A stretch of DNA of 64,000 bases from DASWTL01 sp966250385 (GTDB taxonomy: Bacteria; Bacteroidota; Bacteroidia; Sphingobacteriales; Sphingobacteriaceae). Position numbers and translations under genes: made by a program. The notes under the pieces are model-generated. The model ran no database searches. It was not told where the DNA came from and saw nothing but the letters and a program-made list of their open reading frames with translations. The stretch covers positions 62,001-126,000 of the forward strand of contig CBINHC010000001.1 in assembly GCA_966250385.1 (NCBI GenBank). Reading direction: 5' to 3'. Below are positions 8,304 to 16,347 of the stretch, piece after piece (the first letter of the stretch is position 1; the number at the start of each line of letters is the position of its first letter).

Positions 8304-9454
8304 TCGGGAAGCTGAAGCGTGAACGTGGTGCCGTTTCCGGGCTCGCTCCGTACCTCAATGGACCCGCCCAGCAGTTCGATCTGCATCTTGGTCATATGGA
8401 GACCCAGTCCTTTGCCTTCAATGTGCCGGTGAAACCGCTTGTATAAACCGAACAGCTGGTTGCCATAGATTTTCAGGTCCAGGCCGACTCCGTTGTCGGA
8501 TACGTCGATCCGGAGCCGGCCGTTTTCCCTGCAGGTCGCAATTCCGATGCGGAGCTGGCGTTCCGGGGATTTGTACTTGATGGCGTTGGAAATCAGGTTC
8601 AGGATGCAGCTCTGGATATAGCTCCTGATGCTTCTGAGTTCGTCCGTGCCTTCTCCGATGCTGATATCGAAGGCCGCATTGGCTTCCCGGATCTGTTTCT
8701 CCAGAAGATGGAGGGTACTTTGCACAATCTCGGAAAGGCTGAACTTCTCGATCTTCTCATTCAGCGGGGTCCGGGCCGCCAGGATATTGTTCAGGTCCCG
8801 GATCAGCTGGTCGATCGATTCGGCGGACTGGCTGATGTATTTGATCAGGGAGCGTCTTTCTGCTTCATCCGTTTCCACTTCCAGGAGATAGGAGGAACCG
8901 AGAATGTTGGCGACCGGAACACGAAGGTTATGGGATACGATGTAGTTGAACTGCATCAGTTCGTTGTACTGTTTATTGATCTCCCGGATCAGCCGCTCAT
9001 TGTCCGCTTCGGCCTTTTTGATCTCCGCCTCCGACCGGCTTGATGTGATATCGGCCAGGTAACCTTCAATATAGAGGAGCCTGCCCTGTTCGCTGTAGAC
9101 GCCCCCTGAGATTTCCTTCACCCATTTGACAGACCCGTCCCTGCCGCATATCCGGTATTCGAGAACAAGATCCTCACGGCTTTTCAGGCAGTCCCTTGCA
9201 GCCAGCCAGATACGTTCGCTGTCCGCCGGGTCGATCAGTTCTCCGAATGACACCGAGCGGTTTGCGATCAGTTCTTCGGGCCTATAGCCGGAGAGTGCTG
9301 AAATACCCCCGCTTACATAGCTCAGGGTCCAGTTCTCATCGAACTTTCTGCGGAATAGTGCCCCGGGCAGCGATTCCAGCAGCGATTTCAGCGATTCGCC
9401 CCTGAAACCGGCGGTTTCTTTGAGAGGGATGGAATATGGTATTGTAGTGTTCAT
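8297..9454 (-). CDS. PAS-domain sensor histidine kinase, apparently soluble
   Basis: 385 residues without a membrane segment. A PAS domain with PAC tail spans about 25-140. A short helix leads to the phospho-acceptor region YIVSHNLRVP (His175), followed by the N box ISNAIKY (Asn290), G1 DNGVGLD (320-326) and G2 GKGLGL (347-352) of the ATPase domain. It should autophosphorylate in response to a cytoplasmic signal read by the PAS fold. No response regulator gene is adjacent, so the partner is unknown. The closest Bacteroidota relatives I recall are orphan PAS kinases working with stand-alone receivers. Confidence 0.88.
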   Translation of the reverse strand: MNTTIPYSIPLKETAGFRGESLKSLLESLPGALFRRKFDENWTLSYVSGGISALSGYRPEELIANRSVSFGELIDPADSERIWLAARDCLKSREDLVLEYRICGRDGSVKWVKEISGGVYSEQGRLLYIEGYLADITSSRSEAEIKKAEADNERLIREINKQYNELMQFNYIVSHNLRVPVANILGSSYLLEVETDEAERRSLIKYISQSAESIDQLIRDLNNILAARTPLNEKIEKFSLSEIVQSTLHLLEKQIREANAAFDISIGEGTDELRSIRSYIQSCILNLISNAIKYKSPERQLRIGIATCRENGRLRIDVSDNGVGLDLKIYGNQLFGLYKRFHRHIEGKGLGLHMTKMQIELLGGSIEVRSEPGNGTTFTLQLPDQ

Positions 9455-9500
9455 TGATATTTCTTTTAAGTTAAGAGTATTAAATATAAAGAAATATCTG

Positions 9501-9536
9501 AAAACAAAAAAGCTCCTGAAATTTGATCAGGAGCTT
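9501..9536 (-). terminator. intrinsic terminator of glyS
   Basis: Stem of 10 bp (9510-9519 with 9527-9536, AAGCTCCTGA), loop of 7, and on the minus strand a run of U follows directly. It lies 14 bases past the glyS stop. Confidence 0.88.
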
Positions 9537-9549
9537 GTAATCCGGTTGG

Positions 9550-11007
9550 CTACAGGAGGTTCCGCCAGCTGACGAGATCACCGATGATCTGCTCCAGCTT
9601 TTCGATCGGTACGCGCTCCTGCTGCATGCTGTCGCGGTGACGGATGGTTACCGTATTGTCTTCCAGTGACTGGTGGTCAACGGTGATACAGAACGGAGTG
9701 CCGATCGCATCCTGACGGCGGTACCGTTTTCCGATCGAGTCTTTTTCCTCATAGATTACATGATGGTCAAGCTTGATGCGGTCCATGATCTCACGCGCTT
9801 TCTCAGGAAGCCCGTCCTTCTTGGTCAGCGGAAGGATCGCCGCTTTTACAGGCGCCAGGCACGGGTGTAGTTTAAGTACCACACGGCTGTCCTTCTTATC
9901 GCCTTCACTGAGGTCCTGTTCTTCGAATGCACTGATGAGGGTGAGCAGGAACATCCGGTCCAGGCCGATGGAAGTCTCAATGACGTAGGGGATATAGTTC
10001 TTATTGATCTCTGAATCGAAATACTGCAGTTTCTTTCCGGAGAATTCCTGGTGCTGGGAGAGGTCAAAGTCGGTACGGCTGTGGATGCCTTCCACTTCCT
10101 TGAAACCGAACGGAAACTGGAATTCGATGTCCACCGCGGCATTGGCGTAGTGAGCCAGCTTCGCATGTTCATGAAAACGATAGTTGTCCGGGTTCGTTCC
10201 CAGCGCCTTGTGCCAGTTCAAACGGGTTTGCTTCCAGTAGTCATACCATTCCATTTCAGTGCCGGGACGAACAAAGAACTGAAGCTCCATCTGTTCGAAT
10301 TCGCGCATCCGCATAATGAACTGGCGTGCGATCACTTCATTCCGGAATGCCTTACCGATCTGTGCGATACCGAACGGAATCTTCATCCGCCCGGTTTTCT
10401 GAACGTTCAGGAAATTGACAAAAATTCCCTGGGCTGTTTCCGGACGGAGGTAGATCACATCCGCATCCTCGGCTACCGCACCCATCTGGGTGGAGAACAT
10501 CAGGTTGAACTGACGGACATCGGTCCAGTTGCGGGTCCCGGAAACGGGACAGGCGATCTCGTGTTCGATAATCAGGTCTCTCAGGCTGCTCAGATCATCA
10601 TTCTGCAGAGCCTGGTCCAGCGATGCCTGGAGCTTTTCAGCCTTTTCAGCCTTGCCGTCCTTTTCGTACCGGGCGATCTTGTCTTCGATCAGCTGGTCTG
10701 CGCGGTACCGTTTTTTGGAGTCTTTATTGTCGATCATCGGATCATTGAATCCGTCGACGTGGCCGGATGCCTTCCAGATCTTCGGATGCATGAAGATCGC
10801 CGAATCAATCCCGACAATATTCTCATGCATCTGGACCATCGACTTCCACCAGTAGGTCTTGATATTGTTCTTTAATTCAGCGCCATTCTGCCCGTAATCG
10901 TACACGGCACTCAAACCATCGTATATTTCACTGGATTGAAATACAAAGCCGTATTCTTTGGCGTGCGATATAACGTTTTTAAACAGTTCGTCGTTGTTTT
11001 TGCTCAT
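9550..11007 (-). CDS. glyS: glycyl-tRNA synthetase, class II homodimeric type
   Basis: Charges tRNA-Gly with glycine in the cytoplasm. The 485-residue length and single-chain organisation match the alpha2 type found in Bacteroidota, not the two-subunit GlyQ/GlyS enzyme. Class II motifs are visible: YLRPETAQGIFVNF (motif 2 region), FGIAQIGKAFRNE, and near the end IGLDRMFLL (motif 3); the C-terminal anticodon-binding domain includes APVKAAILPL. Start set at 11007 (MSKNNDELFK); the frame continues to 11127 but the extra 40 residues are unlike the family. A TATCTTTG -7 element (complement at 11016-11023) lies just upstream, which supports this start. A terminator follows. Confidence 0.93.
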   Translation of the reverse strand: MSKNNDELFKNVISHAKEYGFVFQSSEIYDGLSAVYDYGQNGAELKNNIKTYWWKSMVQMHENIVGIDSAIFMHPKIWKASGHVDGFNDPMIDNKDSKKRYRADQLIEDKIARYEKDGKAEKAEKLQASLDQALQNDDLSSLRDLIIEHEIACPVSGTRNWTDVRQFNLMFSTQMGAVAEDADVIYLRPETAQGIFVNFLNVQKTGRMKIPFGIAQIGKAFRNEVIARQFIMRMREFEQMELQFFVRPGTEMEWYDYWKQTRLNWHKALGTNPDNYRFHEHAKLAHYANAAVDIEFQFPFGFKEVEGIHSRTDFDLSQHQEFSGKKLQYFDSEINKNYIPYVIETSIGLDRMFLLTLISAFEEQDLSEGDKKDSRVVLKLHPCLAPVKAAILPLTKKDGLPEKAREIMDRIKLDHHVIYEEKDSIGKRYRRQDAIGTPFCITVDHQSLEDNTVTIRHRDSMQQERVPIEKLEQIIGDLVSWRNLL

Positions 11008-11147
11008 GATAGCAGCAAAGATAGTTTCATTTAGCATTTTTTCTGCAGGCCTTTGCCTATAGTTTAAAAGGGAGTATTGGTTAAGCCTGTTTAAAGTTCT
11101 ACTTTCGTTCCCGACTTTGTTCTTCAAACCCTTTTAACTTTTATCCA

Positions 11148-11855
11148 GTGAGCGTACAGGTTGACCAGTTGACCAAGAATTATGACGGGCTGCAAGCGGT
11201 TAATGGAATCACGTTTTCGGCAAGGCCGGGAAGCGTTCTGGGGTTCCTCGGGCCGAACGGCGCCGGTAAGTCCACGACGATGAAGATCCTCACCGGTTAT
11301 ATTCCGCCGACGTCCGGCCGAGTAACGGTTGCCGGGCTGGACGTGCAGGAGCACTCCCTGGAAGTTCGCAGAAAGATCGGTTACCTCCCGGAGCACAATC
11401 CGCTGTACCTGGACCTCTATGTCAGGGAGGCGCTTGGATTTATCGCCTCCATTCACAGGCTGGCCCATCCAAAAGCAGCGATCGACCGTGTAATTGAACA
11501 AACGGGGCTTGGCGATCAGGCCAAAAAGAAGATCGGCGAACTGTCCAAGGGTTTCCGGCAGCGGGTAGGGCTCGCTCAGGCGATCCTGCATGATCCCGAA
11601 GTGCTGATCCTGGACGAGCCGACCTCCGGCCTCGATCCCAATCAGATCATCGGGATCCGGAAACTGATTGCCGAACTCGGAAGAACAAAAACGGTGATCC
11701 TTTCCACCCATATCATGCAGGAGGTTGAGGCCGTTTGCGAGCATGTGGTCATCATCCGTTCCGGAACGATTGTGGCTGACGACCAGCTGACGAATCTGAT
11801 GAACGGCCATCCGGGAAAAACGCTGGAACAGATATTCATTAACCTGACCAATTAG
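11148..11855 (+). CDS. gldA: GldA-like ABC transporter ATPase
   Basis: 235-residue ABC ATPase with Walker A GPNGAGKST (35-43), signature LSKGFRQR (132-138), Walker B LILDEP (153-158) and the switch His in STHIMQE. Next to a GldF-GldG-like gene this identifies it as GldA, the ATPase of the ABC complex needed for gliding motility in flavobacteria. It is about 60 residues shorter than the ~300-residue GldA I remember from Flavobacterium, the missing part being the C-terminal extension. Start is GTG at 11148. Divergent from glyS. Whether the host glides cannot be judged: the complex is also kept in non-gliders. Confidence 0.85.
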   Translation: MSVQVDQLTKNYDGLQAVNGITFSARPGSVLGFLGPNGAGKSTTMKILTGYIPPTSGRVTVAGLDVQEHSLEVRRKIGYLPEHNPLYLDLYVREALGFIASIHRLAHPKAAIDRVIEQTGLGDQAKKKIGELSKGFRQRVGLAQAILHDPEVLILDEPTSGLDPNQIIGIRKLIAELGRTKTVILSTHIMQEVEAVCEHVVIIRSGTIVADDQLTNLMNGHPGKTLEQIFINLTN

Positions 11856-11917
11856 TTTGTGATCTATGAGCGGAAGCCCGCCGGCTGCGGCACGTCTTCC
11901 ATTGATATCAAAAAGAA

Positions 11918-14317
11918 ATGATTAGCATCCTGCATAAAGAAATCACCGATTTTTTCAATTCACTCACTGCATACATCACCATAGGCGTTTTCCTGCTTGC
12001 CACCGGCCTGTTCCTGTGGGTATTCCCGGAATCCAGTATTCTTGAATATGGCTATGCCGGACTGGAGAGCCTGTTCAGTATCGCTCCGTACCTGTTCATG
12101 TTCCTGATCCCGGCGATCACCATGCGTTCCGTTGCCGAGGAAAAAAAGGCCGGTACGTTTGAGTTGCTGGCGACCCGGCCGCTGACGGACTGGCAGATCA
12201 TCCTGGGAAAATACCTGGCATCGCTGCTCGTCGTACTGCTTACACTGGTCCCGACCGTGATCTATTATATTACGATATACCAGCTCGGCGTCGAGAAAGG
12301 AAATATTGATTCCGGGGCGGTCATCGGATCGTATATCGGGCTCTTTCTGCTGGGCGGCGTTTTTACCGCGATCGGAATCTTCGCCAGCGCGGTCAGCAGG
12401 AACCAGATCGTCGCCTTTATGGTATCGGTCTTCCTGTGTTACTTTTTCTTTATGGGATTCGACTCGGTCAGCCGCCTGATTGCGCTGCAATCGGTTGATA
12501 CCGTAATTACCGCGATAGGGATCAACGAGCATTACCAGTCCGTCAGCCGCGGGGTGCTTGATACGCGGGACCTTATCTATTTTTTTACCGTGATCGCATT
12601 TTTCCTGGTGGTCACCCGGACCGTTCTGGGCCGCCGGCTCACCAACCGCCGGAAAAGCGACCGAGGCGTCCTGCTGCTGTCCCTTGTCCTGCTCGTGGTT
12701 GTCAATTATCTGGCGGCTCAGTTTTTCAGCCGGATCGATTTTACCAGGGAGAAACGTTATACGCTTTCGCCGGTCACCCGCAACATCCTGGGCGGCCTGG
12801 ATGACAATATGCAGATTACCGTATACCTGGAGGGTGACTTCCCGGCAGGCTTCAAACGGCTCAGGAACGCAACCCGCGATCTTCTGACCGACTACAGGGC
12901 CTATGCAGGCGGCCGTCTCCGGTTTGATTTTGTGAACCCGATAAAGGGAGACCAGGCCGCGCAGTCGGCGGTTGCGGAAGAGCTTGCGGCGAAGGGCATT
13001 ACCCCGACCAATCTGAGCGTAAAGACCGAGGACGGCCTTACGCAGAAACTCGTTTACCCGGCGGCGCTGATCACTTATGGCGGCCGGCAGATCCCGGTCC
13101 GGCTGTTTCAGACGAGAATGGGGGCCACTCCGGAGGAGGTATTGAATAACTCCGTGCAGAACCTGGAATATGCTTTTTCTTCGGCGATCCAGAAGATCAG
13201 CCGGGGCGGAGCGCCCAGGATCGGGTTTACCGAAGGCCATGGCGAGCTGGATGATTCGCAGCTGGCAGACGCCATGAAAATTCTGCAGGACGGATACGAG
13301 GTCGGGCGCGTAGACCTGAGCGTGATGACGATAGCCGGTCTGGACAAACTGGATGTGCTTATCGTACCGAAGCCGGCAAGCGGGTTTTCGGAAGCGGAAA
13401 AATATAAGATCGATTATTTCGTGATGAAAGGAGGGAGCGTATTCTGGGCCCTTGATAACGTAAATGCCGAGCTGGACAGCCTGCGCGGCATGTCCGAGCA
13501 GCTGGCTTTCCCCAAAAAGCTGAACCTGGACGATATGCTGTTCAGGTACGGGGTCCGCATCAACTATGACCTGGTAGCTGATATGAACTGCGCCCAGATC
13601 CCGATCAGTCTGGCAGGCAGCTCCGACGGGGGAATCCAGATGGTTCCCTGGCTTTTCTATCCGATCTTCGTGCCGACCTCATCGCATCCCCTGGTGAAGA
13701 ACCTGGACGGCATCAGAAGTGAGTTCGCCAGCACCATCGACACCATTGCGGTCAAGGGACTCCGGAAGACGATCATCCTGAGCTCCTCGCCGTTCAGCCG
13801 GAAACTGGCTGCGCCCACGCTGCTTTCACTGCAGATGCTGGAACAGGAACCGGATCCCAAAGCATTCCAGAGCGAGCCGAAGCCTGTAGGGGTGGTCCTG
13901 GAGGGAACCTTCGGCTCGACCTTCGTCAACCGCCCGGTTCCCGCGGGGATTACGGAAACGGTCCGGATTCCGCGGCAAAGCAAACCCGGCCGGATGATTG
14001 TGGTCGCAGACGGAGACATCCTGAAGAACCAGGTGAGCGCAACGGACGGATCGACCTTCCCGCTGGGCTATGACCGGTATACCAGCCAGCAATTCGGAAA
14101 CCGCAATTTCCTGCTGAACGTGGCCGATTACCTGACCGATCATTCGGGGATCATTGAACTGAGGAATAAAGAGGTGCGTGTCCGTCTTTTGGACCGGGCC
14201 AGGATCCGCGAAGAAAAGGCCATGTGGCAGGGACTGAACCTGCTGTTGCCCATAGGCGTGTTGATAGTTTTTGGAATTTTTCAACATTACTACAGGCGAC
14301 GGAAGTATGCGGTTTGA
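11918..14317 (+). CDS. GldF-GldG fusion: ABC permease joined to substrate-binding-like protein
   Basis: 799 residues. Residues 1-245 are a six-helix ABC-2 permease like GldF (FEEKKAGT-type signature EEKKAGTFELLATRPLTDW). Residues about 246-799 correspond to GldG: a transmembrane helix, RYTLSPVTRNIL, a long periplasmic domain, and a C-terminal helix ending in RRRKYAV. In Flavobacterium johnsoniae GldF and GldG are separate proteins of roughly 240 and 560 residues, so this is a clean in-frame fusion of both. It lies 62 bases after gldA, giving a complete ABC complex in two genes, and just before dnaN, a linkage I recall from other Bacteroidota. Confidence 0.87.
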   Translation: MISILHKEITDFFNSLTAYITIGVFLLATGLFLWVFPESSILEYGYAGLESLFSIAPYLFMFLIPAITMRSVAEEKKAGTFELLATRPLTDWQIILGKYLASLLVVLLTLVPTVIYYITIYQLGVEKGNIDSGAVIGSYIGLFLLGGVFTAIGIFASAVSRNQIVAFMVSVFLCYFFFMGFDSVSRLIALQSVDTVITAIGINEHYQSVSRGVLDTRDLIYFFTVIAFFLVVTRTVLGRRLTNRRKSDRGVLLLSLVLLVVVNYLAAQFFSRIDFTREKRYTLSPVTRNILGGLDDNMQITVYLEGDFPAGFKRLRNATRDLLTDYRAYAGGRLRFDFVNPIKGDQAAQSAVAEELAAKGITPTNLSVKTEDGLTQKLVYPAALITYGGRQIPVRLFQTRMGATPEEVLNNSVQNLEYAFSSAIQKISRGGAPRIGFTEGHGELDDSQLADAMKILQDGYEVGRVDLSVMTIAGLDKLDVLIVPKPASGFSEAEKYKIDYFVMKGGSVFWALDNVNAELDSLRGMSEQLAFPKKLNLDDMLFRYGVRINYDLVADMNCAQIPISLAGSSDGGIQMVPWLFYPIFVPTSSHPLVKNLDGIRSEFASTIDTIAVKGLRKTIILSSSPFSRKLAAPTLLSLQMLEQEPDPKAFQSEPKPVGVVLEGTFGSTFVNRPVPAGITETVRIPRQSKPGRMIVVADGDILKNQVSATDGSTFPLGYDRYTSQQFGNRNFLLNVADYLTDHSGIIELRNKEVRVRLLDRARIREEKAMWQGLNLLLPIGVLIVFGIFQHYYRRRKYAV

Positions 14318-14402
14318 TTTTTTTACTTTTGGGGGTTACAGACCGCCTGCGGTCCGGAACCAGTGTACGCTTTTATAACATTGTTACTTTGTAAATTAAG
14401 AT

Positions 14403-15527
14403 ATGAGATTTATTGTTTCGACATCCACGTTGTTAAAACAGTTACAGGCTGTTAACGGAGCATCCAGCAGCAGCACCGTGCTTCCCATCCTGGAAAACTT
14501 CCTTTTCGAAATCAAGGATGGTAACCTGGTGATCTCAGCGACTGATCTTCAGACCAGCATGACCACTTCCCTGGCAGTCGAATCAAAGGAGGAAGGTAAA
14601 GTTGCGGTTCCTGCAAAGATCCTGCTTGAAACGCTGAAGACGCTTCCGGATCAGCCCATCGCATTCAATATTGACGATAATACCTTTGCGATCGAGATCA
14701 GTGCAGGTGACGGAAAATATAAGCTCAGCGGAGAGAACGGAGAAGATTTTCCGAAGATCCCTACGGTTGAGAACGCCTCAGCCGTAAATATCGCAGCATC
14801 CGTGCTTTCCCAGGCCATCAACAAGACGCTGTTTGCCGTGAGCAACGACGAACTCCGTCCGAATATGACCGGCGTCTTCTGCCAGCTGAATTCGGACAGC
14901 GTGACATTTGTCGCCACCGACGGCCACAAGCTTGTTCGTTACCGCCGCAAGGACGCCAAGTCGGCGGCCTCGTCATCTTTTATCCTGCCGAAAAAGGCCC
15001 TGACACTTCTGAAAAGTTCCCTGCCGTCTGAAGATGTCAGTGTGTCCATTGAATACAACAATACCAGCGCTTTCTTCCGGTTTGGAAATATCAACCTGGT
15101 CTGCCGGCTCATCGACGAGCGTTTTCCGGACTATGAAGCGGTGATCCCGCTTAACAATCCGAACAAACTGACGATTGAGCGGAGCCTGTTTTTGAACTGC
15201 CTGCGCCGGGTGGTGATTTTCGCAAATAAAACGACCCACCAGGTCCGGCTCCGGATCAACGGAAGCGAACTGAATATATCGTCTGAAGACATCGACTTCT
15301 CCAATGAAGCGCACGAGCGGCTGAGCTGCCAGTACGAAGGCGCCGATATGGAGATCGGCTTCAACGCCAAATTCCTGATCGAGATGCTGAACAACCTGGA
15401 CGGCGAAGAGGTGCTGCTTGAAATGAGCACGCCGAACCGCGCAGGCCTGCTCATGCCGCAGAACGGTGACGAAAACGAAGATGTGCTTATGCTGGTTATG
15501 CCGGTCATGCTGAACACGTACGCTTAA
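14403..15527 (+). CDS. dnaN: DNA polymerase III beta sliding clamp
   Basis: 374 residues, full family length. Three repeated clamp folds form the ring that tethers DNA polymerase III. Marks: MRFIVSTSTLLKQLQAV at the start, ENFLFEIKDG, ATDGHKLVRYR in domain 2 and a C-terminal MPVMLNTYA (normally ending near M-P-M/V-R/L). dnaA is not nearby, so there is no sign that this is the replication origin. An A/T-rich leader with TTACTTTG (14382-14389) precedes the ATG; this is a near but imperfect -7 element. A terminator follows the stop. Confidence 0.96.
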   Translation: MRFIVSTSTLLKQLQAVNGASSSSTVLPILENFLFEIKDGNLVISATDLQTSMTTSLAVESKEEGKVAVPAKILLETLKTLPDQPIAFNIDDNTFAIEISAGDGKYKLSGENGEDFPKIPTVENASAVNIAASVLSQAINKTLFAVSNDELRPNMTGVFCQLNSDSVTFVATDGHKLVRYRRKDAKSAASSSFILPKKALTLLKSSLPSEDVSVSIEYNNTSAFFRFGNINLVCRLIDERFPDYEAVIPLNNPNKLTIERSLFLNCLRRVVIFANKTTHQVRLRINGSELNISSEDIDFSNEAHERLSCQYEGADMEIGFNAKFLIEMLNNLDGEEVLLEMSTPNRAGLLMPQNGDENEDVLMLVMPVMLNTYA

Positions 15528-15551
15528 GCACCCGGTAACCCATTTTATTCG

Positions 15552-15578
15552 GCCTGGCTTACCCCAGGCTTTTTTTTT
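15552..15578 (+). terminator. intrinsic terminator of dnaN
   Basis: GCCTGG (15552-15557), a 6-base loop, CCAGGC (15564-15569), then nine T. It is 24 bases past the dnaN stop. Confidence 0.88.
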
Positions 15579-15599
15579 ACGACTTTTAGATTTACTGCC

Positions 15600-16244
15600 T
15601 TGGAATTTATTCAGCAACTCATCGATTTTATCCTGCATATAGATAAACACCTGATCGAAATCGTTCAGGACTATAAGTTGTGGACATATGCGATCCTCTT
15701 CGTGATCATCTTTGCCGAAACAGGCTTTGTGGTCACCCCGTTCCTTCCCGGAGACTCCCTGCTGTTTGCAGCAGGCGCGATTATCGCAAAGCCGGAGAGC
15801 GGACTGAATATCGGCCTGATGTGTATTCTTTTGATCGCCGCTGCGGTCCTGGGAGATCTCGTCAACTATCACATCGGCGATTACATCGGCCCGAAAGCCT
15901 TCAGCGGCCGCTATAAGCTGCTGAAAAAGGAATACCTCGAGCGTACTCAGAAATTCTATGAGAAGCACGGGGGGAAGACCATCATCTACGCGCGGTTCAT
16001 CCCGATCATCCGGACGTTCGCTCCCTTCATTGCCGGGGTAGGTACGATGAGTTATGCGAGATTCGCTTCGTATAATATTGCGGGCGGCGTGCTGTGGGTA
16101 CTCAGCTTCCTGCTGTTAGGTTATTTTTTCGGCGGTTTGCCGGTAATCAAGAACAACTTTACCTATGTGATATTCGGTATCATTCTGGTGTCCATTCTGC
16201 CGCCGCTGTTTGAATATGCCAAACACCGGTTTCAGAAAGCATAA
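15600..16244 (+). CDS. DedA family membrane protein
   Basis: 214 residues with about five or six membrane or re-entrant segments. DedA marks are visible: FAETGFVVTPFLPGDSLLFAAG (an acidic residue in the first re-entrant loop), GDLVNYHIGDYIG, and ARFIPIIRTFAPFIAGVGTM with the conserved arginines of the second loop. DedA proteins flip undecaprenyl phosphate or phospholipids and keep the membrane potential; which subgroup this is cannot be told. The start is TTG at 15600, the only start that gives the usual N terminus (EFIQQLIDFILHID). It begins just after the dnaN terminator, so it needs its own promoter, which I could not identify. Confidence 0.88.
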   Translation: MEFIQQLIDFILHIDKHLIEIVQDYKLWTYAILFVIIFAETGFVVTPFLPGDSLLFAAGAIIAKPESGLNIGLMCILLIAAAVLGDLVNYHIGDYIGPKAFSGRYKLLKKEYLERTQKFYEKHGGKTIIYARFIPIIRTFAPFIAGVGTMSYARFASYNIAGGVLWVLSFLLLGYFFGGLPVIKNNFTYVIFGIILVSILPPLFEYAKHRFQKA

Positions 16245-16277
16245 GTAAGCCGTCTGAGCGTAGAACAACGCATAAAA

Positions 16278-16311
16278 AAGAGGCGGGTCATTTCACAATG
16301 ATCCGCCTCTT
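16278..16311. terminator. bidirectional terminator hairpin
   Basis: Stem AAGAGGCGGGTCATT (16278-16292) with 16297-16311, loop TCAC, one G-T pair. A-rich before and T-rich after, between convergent genes (stops at 16244 and 16348). Confidence 0.87.
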
Positions 16312-16347
16312 CCTTTTTATGGAATTGTCTTATCCCTGTCCGCCGTG

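Noticed and set aside
11960..13240. 426-codon open frame antisense to the gldFG fusion
   Set aside because: Its composition is that of a reverse-strand shadow (Gln, Arg, Asp, His rich, no hydrophobic core) and the sense frame is a clear protein.
14318..14402. replication origin next to dnaN
   Set aside because: No dnaA gene, no DnaA-box cluster and only 85 bases of space.
14973..15968. 331-codon frame antisense to dnaN and the DedA gene
   Set aside because: It crosses a terminator and two well-supported genes; no domain visible.
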